Shown: one piece after another, positions 13,645 to 26,236 of the stretch
How the letters are laid out: each line of letters opens with the position of its first letter
Numbering within the stretch: the stretch's first letter is position 1
Origin: Saxidomus purpurata
Lineage: Eukaryota > Mollusca > Bivalvia > Venerida > Veneridae
Direction: 5' to 3'
Length of the DNA stretch: 64,000 bases
Assembly (NCBI GenBank): GCA_022818135.1
Contig: JAFMSR010000002.1
Coordinates: 49,446,801-49,510,800 of the forward strand
Program-made: the position numbers and the translations under genes
Notes under the pieces: model-generated
What the model saw: only the letters and a program-made list of their open reading frames with translations
The model's database searches: none
What the model was told of the DNA's origin: nothing

Positions 13645-13860
13645 TGTATTATGGACTATGAAAACTTAATGAAATAAATATTATAGACTCTGAAAACTTA
13701 ACGTATGATAGATTATGAAAACTTAACTTTATAAATATCATAGACTCTGAAAACTTAACGGATAATAGACTATAAAAACTCAACGAAATAAATGAAGACT
13801 CTGATAATTTAACAGAATAAATATTAATACACTATGAAAACCTAACAAAGATTACCAGGT
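13645..13860. repeat. AT-rich ~35-bp minisatellite
   Basis: About six irregular copies of 'tagactctgaaaacttaacg' and relatives with variable spacers, adjacent to the recombinase relic. Confidence 0.75.
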
Positions 13861-13989
13861 ATGTTTACACAAATTTAACTAAAATCAAGTACTAGTATAT
13901 CTTTTGTCTATTTTTAGATCTATTTTCCTAGTGCTTTATTTTAGACATTTTATTTCATTATAAAATTAATCTATAAAAACTTAACAATC

Positions 13990-14788
13990 ATTCGACATAC
14001 AGTTGGTCCAGGCGAAGTTGAGACAAGTAGGACTTCCGCCCGAGTGCCACGATTATGTCAATGGCGACTTTAAAGTCGCGAAAAAACTCGTCATTGTCTG
14101 TGACACTTCAGTGGCGCCTGCTGGAGCTAAGGCTTTGTTACGTGCTCATTAGGGTCCTAGGACGGGTCAGAATCACGGCTGTAGCTGTGGCATCGGTATG
14201 GCCCGGCCCCGTAACCAAAGCAACTGACTCATGGGGTTGCCGACCAAATGACACGATCTCTGCACAATCTTGTGGCCGGAGCACAAGATCGTAGTACTTC
14301 CTGTGCGTGGCCACCCCATACTTCAGTTGTTTGGCCATCCGGTGACTCAAATACGGGGATATCCTAGCCATTAAAGTGGCCAACCGTTTCCGGTTAGGGG
14401 TTGCGTTCTACCAACCGTACTTGGCTAGACACCCGCAAACGGTCCAGGCCATCCAAAATTCGTAGCATACTGTACCACAGCGCATGGGCGACCCATAACG
14501 CAAAGCAAACAGGTGGCCACGTGGACCAAACTCAGCCTTTACCATATTAGCCAAGGCATTGAAGGCCTGATACGTTACAGAGGTGCAGGCCACGTAAAAC
14601 GGCCGCAGCGGCCGTTTTATGTTTGTACTCGGGCACCACGTGCCACGTTGCATCTTCTCAGAGAGGCCCACCTCCTCCATGGTCATATTGTAAATAGCGC
14701 TGGGTCGGGCGCCCCCGTCGTGACAGTATCTCGGGACTTCAGTAGACAAATTGAAAAAAGTAAGGGTTAAGTGGCCTGTGGTTAACAA
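13990..14788 (-). pseudogene. Crypton-like tyrosine recombinase fragment
   Basis: On the minus strand a frame runs from 14788 to 14138, broken by a single in-frame TAG at about 14408. It carries the hallmarks of the C-terminal catalytic domain of tyrosine recombinases as found in Crypton-type elements: G-A-R-P-S-A-I-Y-N-M-T near its start (the first catalytic Arg), a R-K-R-L-A-T-L-M-A segment, and M-A-K-Q-L-K-Y-G-V-A-T-H-R-K-Y-Y-D-L, where the last Tyr pair would hold the nucleophile. The N-terminal core-binding domain is absent and a region in the middle looks scrambled. It is much more GC-rich than its surroundings, which supports recent arrival from elsewhere in the repeat pool. Clearly non-functional. 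Family assignment is from motif memory. Confidence 0.6.
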
Positions 14789-14869
14789 ATCAGTAGTTTA
14801 AGGACTTTAGTGGACACAATCTTCGGTTCATCATCCTTCCGGTAACGACTTTCGTGGGCTTCCGTCTCC

Positions 14870-14930
14870 AGAGCCTTTCAACGCGGGCCTTTCGCAACAA
14901 TTAAAACTTGCGAAAGGCCTTTGCACTTAT
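14870..14930. repeat. Inverted GGCCTTTCGCAA repeat, right flank of recombinase relic
   Basis: 'gggcctttcgcaa' is followed 8 bases later by its complement 'ttgcgaaaggcc', a short hairpin that matches the motif at 13145-13345. Confidence 0.6.
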
Positions 14931-15448
14931 ATGTCAAAATCGAGTTATGCGTTGTATCAAAGGGCCATAATTCTGTCAAATAATGAGACATATTATTAAA
15001 GTAGGTATCAATATGTATGCCATACCCTAATGTACACGTACATAGATATAAGTAAACGAAGCATCTGTCCGTTCATACGAGCCGATATGGGAACCTACAA
15101 GACAAACGGACGGACGGACGGATTAATCGCTCTCGAGATTCATTCGACCGCAAAGAGAGAGAAAGAGAGAGTTGTGTACTTATTTGTGTCTTGCCCAAGG
15201 ACACTACCACCATTGTTTTTAAATCGCATTTTCACCTGTAATGAAATGTAGGTGCATCATGCCGAGCCTGACATAAAAGCGCTGAGTCAAAGCAGTGCAA
15301 ACGAGCTAGTTCCCAACTCCGTAGAAGTTTCAAATGTCTCCATCTGCTGGTAAGGTAATGTTAGTTGTTTTCTGGGATGAACATGGAGGAATACTTACTA
15401 ATTTTTATGTCAAACGGCAGAAATGTCACTCCAAAAACTATCTAGATG

Positions 15449-15602
15449 TAACAATTCAAAAGTTCACTCTTTACTAAATATTTCGGCCTATTGGCCTTCT
15501 TCAGTAGATGAAATACACAAATTGTTTTACATTTCACATATATATCTACAGAAGAAGGCCAATAAGCCGAAATATTTAGTAAAGAGTGAACTTTTGAATT
15601 GT
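15449..15602. repeat. Long near-perfect inverted repeat (58-bp arms)
   Basis: Arms 15449-15506 and 15545-15602 are reverse complements with about two mismatches, separated by an AT-rich loop of about 38 bp. Each arm contains GGCC-AATA-GGCC-GAAA-type sequence. It could be a very small inverted-repeat transposon, a terminal-repeat relic, or an RNA-hairpin gene; nothing here decides between them. Confidence 0.8.
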
Positions 15603-17219
15603 TTCGTAATTATTCTCCCTTTGGAGCTACTTTCTGTGTATAGTGCATTTAGATGTAATGCTTTAAAGACTTCGTTTAAAATGGAAACAGTTACGTCCGA
15701 GGCTAGAACAGAAAAATGGCATTCTTCACGACAACGCCTCCTCCCATACCGCTTCGTATACAGTGGTAGTTATACAGTACCATAGACATAGGTCTGTTTC
15801 ATACTATGTAGCAGGAATACAAAAACTCCCAATCTGACCCAAAGAAATGACAAAAATGCATCGATGCATAATAATAGAGAATACTTCTGTAATGGAAGCC
15901 CCGACACGTGTTGGAAACGACAGATTAAGTTTTTTCCCTACATGCGCACACTCCTTCGCGAAAATTGACATTTAAATTTGGTGGTGCGCAACCTTTTTGT
16001 GACGGGATGGCGTGGGTTTTAGTCATATGGTCAAACAAAATTGCATCCGTACCGCGTGAAAGCGACAAAAAAGCAAAATTGTGGTATAAATTACCTTAGT
16101 TGATACCAGATTTTCCGAATGAAGCCGGACATCTGGACATAACAGACAACTTTGGGCTTGGTCCGATAGGTTTTCCCAGAGTTCCGGACCCAGTGTCCGG
16201 CATTTACTCCATCTCGAAAGTGAACGTTATGTTTCGATTCGATGAATAATTCAAGACAGTCAATCGTATTTTTCCTTTCACAGGTGTATTTTACCGACTT
16301 TAGAAATGTAAACATATTACGAAGGGGACAAAACTGCCAAAAAAGAAAACTTGAGTGAGCAGGAAGCCAAATAAAATAGATCTTGAGAGTAACAGAAAAA
16401 ACTATCAGTAAACTCATTAAAGGAATAATGGGAAATGATGCCCCTGGCTTCAGTTTGACGAACATTTGGCATTTACCTATGAATTTTCTGTCTAAAATAC
16501 GTGCATATTTTGAGAGTGAAATACAGTTACCCGGATCACATTTTCTGCAGTATTTGCTCACTGAAAATCCAAAATTGTATGTCCCAACTTCATTATGCAA
16601 ATTATGATGGACTAATTCTTAAGCAGCCCAGTATAAGTACGCGTTATGTTTACATATATTTCTTCGCTCTTTGCTCTTCGCTCGCTCACATTTTGTTCAG
16701 AAATAATAAAAAAAAGTTTTTCGCTCGCCGCTCCAATTAAAAAAAATCCGATGAACAAGTTTTCAATTTCGTGTGGCCTAACTGCTGAGATGAGAATAAT
16801 GTTTTATAATGCTTACATTCAATGTTTCAAGTTTGAGGTATTTTTAGATAGGTATGCTTATCATATGGTTGTGATAGTATTTAAGGCTATACATTATCCT
16901 GCTCCAAACTATATATATAATTTATGGCATTTTCCAGCAGCAACACCTATTGCTTACTTCCAGTAACAACACCTATAGCTTACGCTCTGTAACAAACAAT
17001 AATCTAGTGATACCAAAATTTCGTACCAATTACCTAAGCTAGTTTTACATACTCCAGTGTACACATATATAATAGTATACATATAAATACGATCAGCTAA
17101 ATCACGGTTCTCGTTTCAAAGAAATATAAACAATATTTACTGAAACAATACAGACTTCGGACGGAATAAATGTTTACTTTGATACGTCTTAAATTATGAG
17201 TGTCTGTCGTACTTACATG
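15603..17219. other. No recognisable gene; scraps of repeats
   Basis: A 169-codon minus-strand frame (16091-16600) has no recognisable domain and no splice or homology support. At 16783-16830 a short frame reads L-T-A-E-M-R-I-M-F-Y-N-A-Y-I, which resembles the thumb region of the LINE at 27350-27945, so it is probably a LINE scrap. The 'gctcgctcac' stretch near 16675 looks like another dispersed repeat. Confidence 0.5.
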
Positions 17220-17221
17220 TA

Positions 17222-17399
17222 CAGTCAAACCTGTGAACAAAGACCACTGTTGGGAAGCTACAAATGTGTTCTTTGTTTGCAGGTGGTCTTTATTTACAGG
17301 TGTGTTTACTAATATGATTAGTGCACTGTGATCTCCCTGCTGGTCTTTATTCGCAGGGTGGTCTTTATTCATAGTTGGTCTTTAACACAGGCTTGGCTG
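17222..17399. mobile_element. MITE, CAGTCAAAC family, short copy
   Basis: 178 bp with inverted ends (CAGTCAAACCTGTG at left, complement of CAGCCAAGCCTGTG at right) and TA on both sides (17220-17221 and 17400-17401). The interior repeats 'ggtctttatt'. The same ends bound the longer element at 32781-33259. Confidence 0.75.
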
Positions 17400-17401
17400 T
17401 A

Positions 17402-18120
17402 TGTGTTTTTCATTTAGCAATCATTAATCTAACATGTGAAATAGATTTATAGCATTGCCTTTACATAGTAGTACAAGGTACATGTATAACATATGAATGT
17501 GTGCATCATTATTTTATATCAGCATTTTGTTAATGCTATGTTAATATAATTTCTTTAAAAGGCCGTATTGAAATATTAGATATATGTATGTTTATGTATG
17601 TCTAAATGTGTACACTTTTTTAAATAAAGATTTTGTAGTTTAGACAAAAAGAAATATAAAGTGTATATATAAAACTTGTTTTTCAAATACATGTAGCATA
17701 TTAGATTACATTGATACTGAAAACATTACACGAAGGGTTTTCAATTTATTCAGCAAAAGGAATCATTACCGAATAAATAAAAAATACTAAGGCTGGCCTT
17801 ATAATAAATGCCTATTTTTTTACTAGCTAACCATTGGTCTGCCTTGCTAATCCTTTATTTTGGCTTTTATTAAAAGAGTGTTTGATACCTCGAATCAACA
17901 TATATAATCGAAAATTACGTTTGATGTTATAAGCCTCAAAAAAGAGCAGGCGGGATTTTTTTCCCCACAACAATTCTCAAAATTGAATACCGGTACTATA
18001 TACTTATACTTCCAGTGGCAAATTTATTACACACATAAATAACAAAACACGTTTCAGGACATTGTTTAGCAATTTTGCAAAAAACCGGCAGTTGTAAAGT
18101 ATCACTTATAAAACGCAGTC
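17402..18120. other. Non-coding AT-rich spacer, 3' side of the Ly6-like gene
   Basis: No coding signal. On the minus strand an AATAAA hexamer lies at 18023-18028, about 95 bases past the stop codon of the Ly6-like gene, and is the likely polyadenylation signal. Confidence 0.55.
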
Positions 18121-20719
18121 TCAGATTTGTGTAATTAAAATGATAAATAAAAGACACAAAATGATGCACGCCTGAGTTATATGGACTGGAATCGTGTCGG
18201 CAGCAGATGATATTTCCCCATCGTTGCAGAGGTCCCCGTTACAGCAAAACACTTCCGTTTTTAGAAAAGCACCGGAACACGTTCCAGCTGAACATTGAAA
18301 CATCCGGTCAACACATCCAGCCGTTGTCAAAGTAAAGCCACTAAAACTTGTGGTTACAGTCTGAAAACAAGCAAACATTAAGGTAACTTCGGACCTTAGG
18401 ACCAACATTCAAAAAGTAGACGAATTTTGGTCCAGGTTAGATCTATAACTGTACAAAACTCATACTTTTCAGTCTACTTTTTGAATTCTGGTCCTTAGAT
18501 CCGCAGCCACCGTAAGTACACGCAAAAAACAAAATTTACAAAATATCAAACAGTCATTTTGCATTTCCTATAGAGTTTTATTAGTTTTCTAGTAAAAGTA
18601 TTAAAGCAAAAATAATAACAAACAGGGTTAACAAACTTAACAGACATCTTTGGAAACAAAATCGTTTTCCTCTGAAAGATAATAGCAATTTTCCTAGCTA
18701 ATAAGATACCTAAAAAAAGTAGCGTTTACGGGTCTGGCGCGAACTGCTCCTCGAGCCTTGAAATAGAACCCTGCCCGTGAGCACATGCAGTAGCGAACGT
18801 TGAATGCTACCTACGTCGCATCAGGATCTTCAGCTACAAGACCTTATTCGATGAAAAACAGTTATGTTGACTCTGTGCTCTAGAGAGAGAGAGAGAGCGA
18901 AGAGGACTAAGCAAGCAAGTAAAGTAATTTGATACCTACATAACAACCTTTGTAGATTATTCTACCACATTTCTTTATAAGCAATGGGTTACTGACAACT
19001 TCGGTTCCAAGACAGTTTGTACCATTACACGAAAACTCGTAACACTGAAAATTTAGAATCAGTCATTATCTCTAGATAACACAGCTGTTTTTAATAGACG
19101 TTTCCGTACAAGTGATAACGTTTTTATACCACTGAAGGTGCACATAAAGTAATCGCACCGCCTTACCGTCTGTCTGTCTGTATGCATATCTTTCTGTTTG
19201 CTTTTTTCGTGTCGGGGTTGTAACTTTGACATGCATGAAGGGATTTTCATATGATATGGCAGACATGTTCAGCTTATGATGACGACGTGTCGCGCGCAAG
19301 AGTTTAAAGGTAAAGAAATCCTGTATATATATGCATACATTCGTACCCAGGATGTAACTTTGTCATGCGTGAAAGGCTTTTCAAATCATATGGCACAACT
19401 GTTCAGCGCACGAAAACGACGTGCCCGGGTTGTAACTTTGTCATGCCTGAGGTGATTTTCAAATAATATGGTACGCATGTTTAGCACATGAAGATGACGT
19501 TCCTGCCTCAAAGATCAAGGTAACACTTCAAAGATCAAGGACTTAAAATAACCTGTGCATGGAGATGTGATAGGTGCTTTCTTTATATCTGGCCGTCTGT
19601 CTGTAGACATTTTTCCTGTTCAGACCGTTACTCTCTTATACTAGTACATTGAAGGATTTTACAATAACGTGGCACTTATGTTCTGCGGGTGGAGACATTT
19701 AGTATTGTGCGCCGGGTCCACACCTTGAAGGTCAAGGTTACAAGCTGTGAGACATCACTTCGGGGGCATTTGTCACATACGAGTGACAGCTCTTGTTTCA
19801 GTCTTGTTTTCGAAATATTGGCATTGTGGATCTACAGTATTTCTATTCTTATACACCTTTGCAACAAACTGCATTTTTCGACCTGTGACAACGTCATTTA
19901 AAAATTGAATTATCTTTATCTTTTTATTTCAGTCCATTCTGTGTTGTATTAGGATGCATTAAGTGTTTTGTTTTTTGTTTGCTTCAGTATGTACATTTGA
20001 CATTTTTATGAAAAAATTTGTAATATCGATTTTACATAAACTTGTACTAAAGTATACCCATACCTGTAGAGAAAGCACGCACCCTGAAAGACCTGAAAAC
20101 AAGTAACAGAAACTCTTAAATATTGTAAATATTAAACAGATCTACAAAAGCTGGGTTTTTTTTTGTCACATGTATTTTAAACGTTAATTTATATTTTGTC
20201 GGCGGCAATACAAGTTTCTCAATACAACTAAGACCACCTTAAGTATAACATTGCACATAAATAAAATTGTAAAATGTATTATATATTAGAATGTAATAGA
20301 CTAGTTAGTAGAATTTTAAATCTCAGTTAAATATATGTATGCCATCAAATAGTCTCCTGTTATTCTGTATATAATGGCCATATACTGTTTTTATATTTGA
20401 AACGTTTTTATTGGTATCAATATAATTGTATTTTGTATTTATATTGTAATAAACTCTAAAACATAAAACATATATTTTGGTAATGCGAACGTTTATCCTT
20501 ATATACAAAACATATAGATAAGCAAATTCCTACAAAATATGAACACTCTCTTGTATTAATAACTGTCAGTTTAGTTTTGAGAATTAAAGTGTCAACTAAG
20601 CAGTAAGTTTGCATCAAATACGGCCGTTGGATGCTGAATAGTTGACAACAAGACTTACCTGTCAGACATAGAACTCCAAAGATATACTTCATCCGAAGAG
20701 TAAACATTATTTCAAACAA
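18121..20719 (-). CDS. Ly6/uPAR three-finger GPI-anchored protein
   Basis: Three exons are recognised on the minus strand. Exon 1 (20719-20659) encodes a signal peptide (M-F-T-L-R-M-K-Y-I-F-G-V-L-C-L-T; Met at 20719 or 20707) and ends at GTAAGT. Exon 2 (19044-18940) starts C-Y-E-F-S-C-N-G and ends at GTAGGT. Exon 3 (18360-18121) carries C-V-D-R-M-F-Q-C, then F-C-C-N-G-D-L-C-N-D, the CC/LCN signature that closes a three-finger (LU) fold, then a C-terminal hydrophobic stretch typical of a GPI-attachment signal. Exons 2 and 3 join in phase 0. Exon 1 ends in phase 1 and does not fit exon 2 directly, so a small exon between 19051 and 20652 is probably missing from this model. Expected location is the outer cell surface; ligand unknown. 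It could equally be a quiver/sleepless-like member. Confidence 0.75.
19130..19800. repeat. Dispersed tandem-unit repeat ending GACAGCTCTTGT, copy 1
   Basis: Three to four diverged units of about 130-160 bp, each with a 'tgtaactttg(t/a)catgc' block and a following 'ttcagcac(a)tgaagatgacg' block, preceded by a CTGT microsatellite. It starts near 'aatcgcaccg' and ends at 'gacagctcttgtttca'. It lies in the first intron of the Ly6-like gene. A second copy is at 32196-33413. Confidence 0.75.
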
Positions 20720-22201
20720 ACGGTCCCCAGAAAACTTATAAGACTGAACAATTATTACAAATGCATTCGAGTTTCAAATGTGGAATGTTGCTGTTCTACG
20801 TTAGATGGATAATTTCGAGTTACTTTTTTTAATTACTCATTAAAACGTCATTAATGGTTGAAACTATTTTCACATGGTTAATCTGAGGTTAGAACACTAA
20901 TAACGGTGTTAAATTTCATAATGCATGTGGATGCAAGGGCCATTTTACGACTTATTTGAAGTTAATTTGAAATCTTAGGAGAGTGGGTTGTTTTAAAAAT
21001 GCAATAAATAAATATCAAACTATTTTCTGAATTATCACATCTGGGTTTAAAGCTGCTCGTTCACAGTTTCCGGTCCAAACAATGAATTTCTCTAAAATAA
21101 TATACTAAAACAAAATCTGAAAGTAATGGCTTAAATCAACAGCTCTAGTCAAAATCTACATAGCAATTGGTGATCCTGGTTTGACGGCACCGCTACAATA
21201 CAATTTCAAAAATTGCGTCTGTAACGCTAAACATATAATTTGGTAGCGTATAATTTAAAAAAATACAGAAATACTTTACGGTTATTTATATTGGGGCCTT
21301 TTCATTGAAAATACGTTCAGAATTATGTAAATGTCAAACACTTTCCACCAAATCTTTCGAGATTGAGCAGCTGTAACTTAGACCAAATTGAACGAGCATA
21401 TAAACATGTACACAACTTGAAGAGCAAAAGGTGATGCTTTCTTTGGGGTATCCATCTTTAACTATAATTCAAAGAAAGCCACAAAATAACATTACTGGGC
21501 GTCGCCTTTTATCATTTTTTGCACACGGCACGACAAGTTAAGGGTATAAGACACCACGTCTTTTGAATGATATAATATCTTTTGTTTATAAAACTACAAA
21601 AAAAAAAAATAGTGCCAATATATATATGTAACTTGTTAACCTTTTCCAGCAACGAAGTCTTCAATCTTAGATCCATTAATTACAATAACTTGTCTTTACC
21701 TTAACATAAAACAAATATATCAAAATCGTTCTCTGCGCATGCTGCAGTACACATTTGGAATAACATTCCAGTGATATTCGTCACTCTAGATCTGTAACGT
21801 TGTTCAAAAAGAATTATAATTTTTTTATTTGTAACATAATCAAAACTAATATACTTACAAGTAACACATTTAGTTTATAATGAGGTTAATTTGTAAATAT
21901 ATTCTATTCTGCTATGTTGCTATTTTTCAGAGTGTCTGTCAATTATAAGTGGTAGACATACATAGAAAAATATACTTAATAATTTACATGGGTTTTTGTA
22001 TAAAACCAAGTTTAAAGCGTGACTGTGAGAAAGTGTTTGTATCTGCATGTGTGAAATTTTGCGAATGTATGTATTTGCATGAGCGTTTGTCTGTATTGAT
22101 GGAAGGCCACAATGAAATTGTGATGTATCTACAAATTTGTAAAAATGTCTATTTGTGCCACCTTCTTGAAATAAAGATTTTATTATTATCAGTTATCATC
22201 A

Positions 22202-22236
<35 letters not shown>

Positions 22237-22800
22237 AATAGCCAAATCCCATGTATAAGTGTTGAGTTCTTTGATTGTTCATAAATATGACAAGGTTATG
22301 TTATAATACTCCTCTTAATGACCTCTATCAAGGGGAGTAACTGGAAAAGGTTCCAAATTGTATTCCGGACAAGAACATTTCATTATCTAAAGAAAGATAA
22401 TTAAAACATGGGATAAGCTTGAGTTATGGTTCTTGCTTACTAAACTCCCTATCAATTGCCTCTATCACTGTGTGAAATATCATATGCCGTCGGATAAAGA
22501 ACAAATGATGCCAAATTTAAAGTCACAACCTCGCTCAAATCGTTTTCTACAGCCATCTGAAAACGAAGATTTTTTGGTCTGGAAACCCGATTTTCTTTTT
22601 TAAAATTTCAGTTCATGTATTGCTAACAGACGGACGGAATCTTTAAAACAGATTTTATTTTCTATGTGAGATTACTACTGGCTGTAAGTTCTTACTTAGC
22701 TGTTGATAGGCATATTTTCTGTATAAAAATGGACGAAAACATTGCCATTACTCAGATTTCCCGACCCTAACATTACACGTACACATAAGTGCAAGTGACG
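20720..22800. other. No gene seen; (ATT)n microsatellite
   Basis: AT-rich non-coding DNA. The only distinct feature is a pure ATT run at about 22200-22236. Short frames around it have no recognisable domain. Confidence 0.6.
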
Positions 22801-22805
22801 ATGAG

Positions 22806-23060
22806 GCGAAGGGAAGGAACGATAAACCGATACCAAGGGACGATAAGACGATACCAAGGGACGATAAGACGATACCTAGAGACGATAAGACGATACCAAG
22901 GAACGATAACACGATACCAAGGGACGATAAGACGATGGGACGATGCGAAGGGAGAACAGGATGCGAAGACGCGATATTCGTGTCGCATTTTTGCATCGTC
23001 CAATCGTGTCTTCGCATCGTTTTATCGTCCCTTCGCATAGTGTTATCGTCCTTTTGCATC
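22806..23060. repeat. 21-bp minisatellite (CGATACCAAGGGACGATAAGA) with inverted tail
   Basis: Six or so copies of a 21-bp unit centred on 'gataccaagggacgataag' (22806-22940). Between 22945 and 23060 the same vocabulary (cgatgcgaag) recurs in the opposite orientation (cttcgcatcgt), making the whole block partly palindromic. Confidence 0.85.
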
Positions 23061-25490
23061 ATGGCTCTTCTACGGAGCACCGTAGGTTAGAAATCCATAT
23101 ATCATATCCCGCTTGAGATTAGCCTTTTAGCTTTCTGATGTTAGAACAAGATATAAAAGGTGTCCATAGCCACCATGCACCGACACATGCGTCCCGGAAG
23201 GAGACCATTAGTAATGTAGTTGTGGAGCCGGAGTAGAATGTGTAAAACACCAAGTTAGAAAACAGAATCTGCTCGTAAAACTGATTTATCAAGAGACAGT
23301 ACTATTAAAACTAGTCGGTAGGGTCAATACAAATTATGCTCGGTAAGTATTATATTATACAAATGTATAAGATAAGAAAAGTTTATTATAGTGACAAGTA
23401 CATTTCATAATACAATAAACAAACATATACAAATAACAATAGTACCCGGCCCAGCTGGCCTATTTGTCACCTTAGCAATAAATAAGTTTTCAAATTCATA
23501 TTTATACAATTTGATTCAAAACTTTCTTTGTTAATAGTAATGATAATGGTTAAACACATCGAGAAAAAATACTTTCTCTTGCAAATAAGGCAAGATGAGA
23601 TAAGATTAGTTTGCTTTTTGATTATTAATAGTAAATATATTCAAAACAATCGGTATCGAACTTTAAAGTGCGTTAGCTCCAAACATTAGGTATAATGTAA
23701 TCCAATAGAAAATGCCCGTAATATTTCCTTAAATTATGCTGCTTATATACTGCTTTTACCAATCCATAATCGAGATTCTAGCTCGTCAAACATTTATAAA
23801 TATGTTATTTTGAGAGAAGACTGTATTTGAGTATTGTGAAAACTAAAGAATTTTAATGCAAAACAAGATTTGATACAGTTGTACAAAAAAGATGCTTATT
23901 TAACACAGTGTTAACAAAATTCAACAACCGTTCATATTTTATACATATATACGACATGATCTTAATAGAAGTTACTACATGTACATAGAAATGTTCAAGA
24001 TATGTTATACATATTAAAGCAGACTTTCTCATGTACCCATTAAGAACAAGCATTTATAACAACTTCTTTCACATTATTGCAATTTGTAAGCATTGTCAAA
24101 ACTAGCCAATCTTATTCGAAACGAAACAACGATAAGAGCGACTCATGAGAAATGCACAAAGTTCATAGTTCATTGACGCCGCGATGAATCGCGGCGTCAG
24201 TATTGAATAGGTTTCAATTTTGGACCATGGGGTTGCATAATCGAATAGGGAGCAGCCAACATTATTATTGTAAATCTAAACTATGTTCTATGTATGAAAA
24301 ATGACTTTTATGAATCATTAAATTGTATTAAGTCATTAAAAAACAATACAATACAAAATACACATGTCTCCTTCCCTTATTTCAAAACTTTGGACACATT
24401 TAATGAGTATTTAATAACTTTTCCACAAACTCGTAGACCACGGGTTTTTTATAGCTTTGTTTACGGACCTTACGACCCGATTCATCAAAGCTCAGAAAAA
24501 AAGATTCGGAAGATGTTTTGCTATCTTAAAACACTCAGATAATAGAATACATGGCGCCAACGTGAAAAATCAATGAAAACCCATTTTAATTACTACATAT
24601 TAGACTTTAATATTGAAACTGTAAAGAAAAACCGTTCACCCAACTATGCAATACGTAGGGCCCTAACGGAATTCCATTCCATCATTTGTAAACAAAAACA
24701 ATAATCAGCCAATGGAAGTTCTGTAAAATGTATACGTCACAGCATAATTAATCATGTGGATTTCGTCTCTTTCCGCCATATTGCTGGAGTGTATAATGCT
24801 TCGGGAATAGAAAGAAAGAAAAATCCACATTACCAGCTACAGGGAGGGAGGGGCAGGTATATCTGTTTTACAGATAGTTCTTTTTCACAATATTTAGACC
24901 CGGTGTAAATTATATTTGCACAGGTTTTTGCCTCTGCTTCCTATTAACCGACCTGTGATTCAGTGAAATTGTGGGAGGAGCCATGGTTATAAATAGTTTT
25001 GTGTATCAGTTCCTTGGTATCTAAAAATAGCCAGTGTACAATTAGCATCCGAAAATAATTAATGTTGTGAGAAAAGAGGTATTTAATTATCACAATAGAC
25101 AAACAATATGGAAGTTACATAAGGGTTTAGTATTATGCTAATTACTAATAAAAACTTTATTTTTATAAATCAGTTTCATAAACAAAAAGGATATACAGCT
25201 AAATACACAGAGGCACGGACCGGTATTACTGATTACCGAAAACAACTTTTTACCGGAAACAACCAAAAACAAATGAGATTACCGAAAACAAGTCTTAATT
25301 CAATAGTTTTTTTATGTTAAATACACTTTTTATTATTCTAAATGATAAAAATTAATGTATTTGTTGAATATGTGTAATTTTAGAATAATAGGTTAGGTTT
25401 TAAGCAAATTAGTTCGATGTAACTTAGTGTGTACTTTATGTTGTAACGATTACCTCCCTTAGACGGTATTAAAACCCAAAATCATTGCAA
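23061..25490. other. No gene seen; perfect 11-bp hairpin at 24175-24198
   Basis: AT-rich and non-coding. 'gacgccgcgat' at 24175-24185 is followed after two bases by its exact complement, a GC-rich hairpin in an otherwise AT-rich stretch. Confidence 0.55.
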
Positions 25491-25780
25491 TCACGGACCT
25501 ATATACACATGTGTATAGGTCCGTTCTCTATTGGAAAAAAAGTATTACTTTTCTTTTTTTGTATTTAAATAGTTCGATAAATTTTAGCGATATTTTTTGT
25601 TCAAGTTCTTTGACAGTTTAACAACTTATCTGCATTTCCAGTTACGAAAATTCCCATGAGTGAATGAAAATAAAAAACAGAAACTAGAAAATCATTTAAA
25701 ATCTTTTTATTTGCATATATCATTACAAGGATGAATAAAACAAATAACATAATTAACATAATGTGTATATAGGTCCGTGA
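25491..25780. mobile_element. MITE, TCACGGACCTATATACACAT family, 290 bp
   Basis: The terminal 20 bases (TCACGGACCTATATACACAT) are perfectly inverted at 25761-25780. Directly inside the left end a further inverted partial copy makes a 32-bp palindrome (25493-25524). I could not identify a clear target duplication. A larger relative with the same end lies at 44632-45293. Confidence 0.7.
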
Positions 25781-26236
25781 CAGAGGTAATGATCATTTTA
25801 TGTAGTAAAAAAGGGTTCGCTGATGTTAACCACGCACATTTTATAATAGAAACCTGCCCCAGTGCCCATCTCCCAGCCATGCTTCAAAACATGCGCGGCG
25901 TCTTTGATGCCTTGCATCAAAATTCGTCTTGTCTATCTTGGTGTATCTATGGTCTATGTATATATATATATATATCTGCTATGTGGCTTATGAACCTAAT
26001 TGTCTTATGAACCTTATTGTCGTGTGACAAACATCATAACTGCTTCATCATCTTCTCAGAAAATATTGTATTGATCTTACCTATATATCCCTGATATAAT
26101 CGTAGCCTTTCATTGACTTTGTAATAAACATTTATTGTGTCATGTAATGACAAACGTTGTTTTGCTTGACAACGAGAAAGGTTTCCTGATTGAATAGACG
26201 TTTTTAAAGGTGCCTTGCCTTAATCATACACGCACC

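Noticed and set aside
16091..16600. 169-codon minus-strand open frame
   Set aside because: No recognisable domain, no splice support, and an overlapping plus-strand frame of similar quality; left unassigned.
22806..23060. Regular 21-bp units considered as a CRISPR-like array
   Set aside because: Units are contiguous without unique spacers and the genome is eukaryotic; it is a minisatellite.
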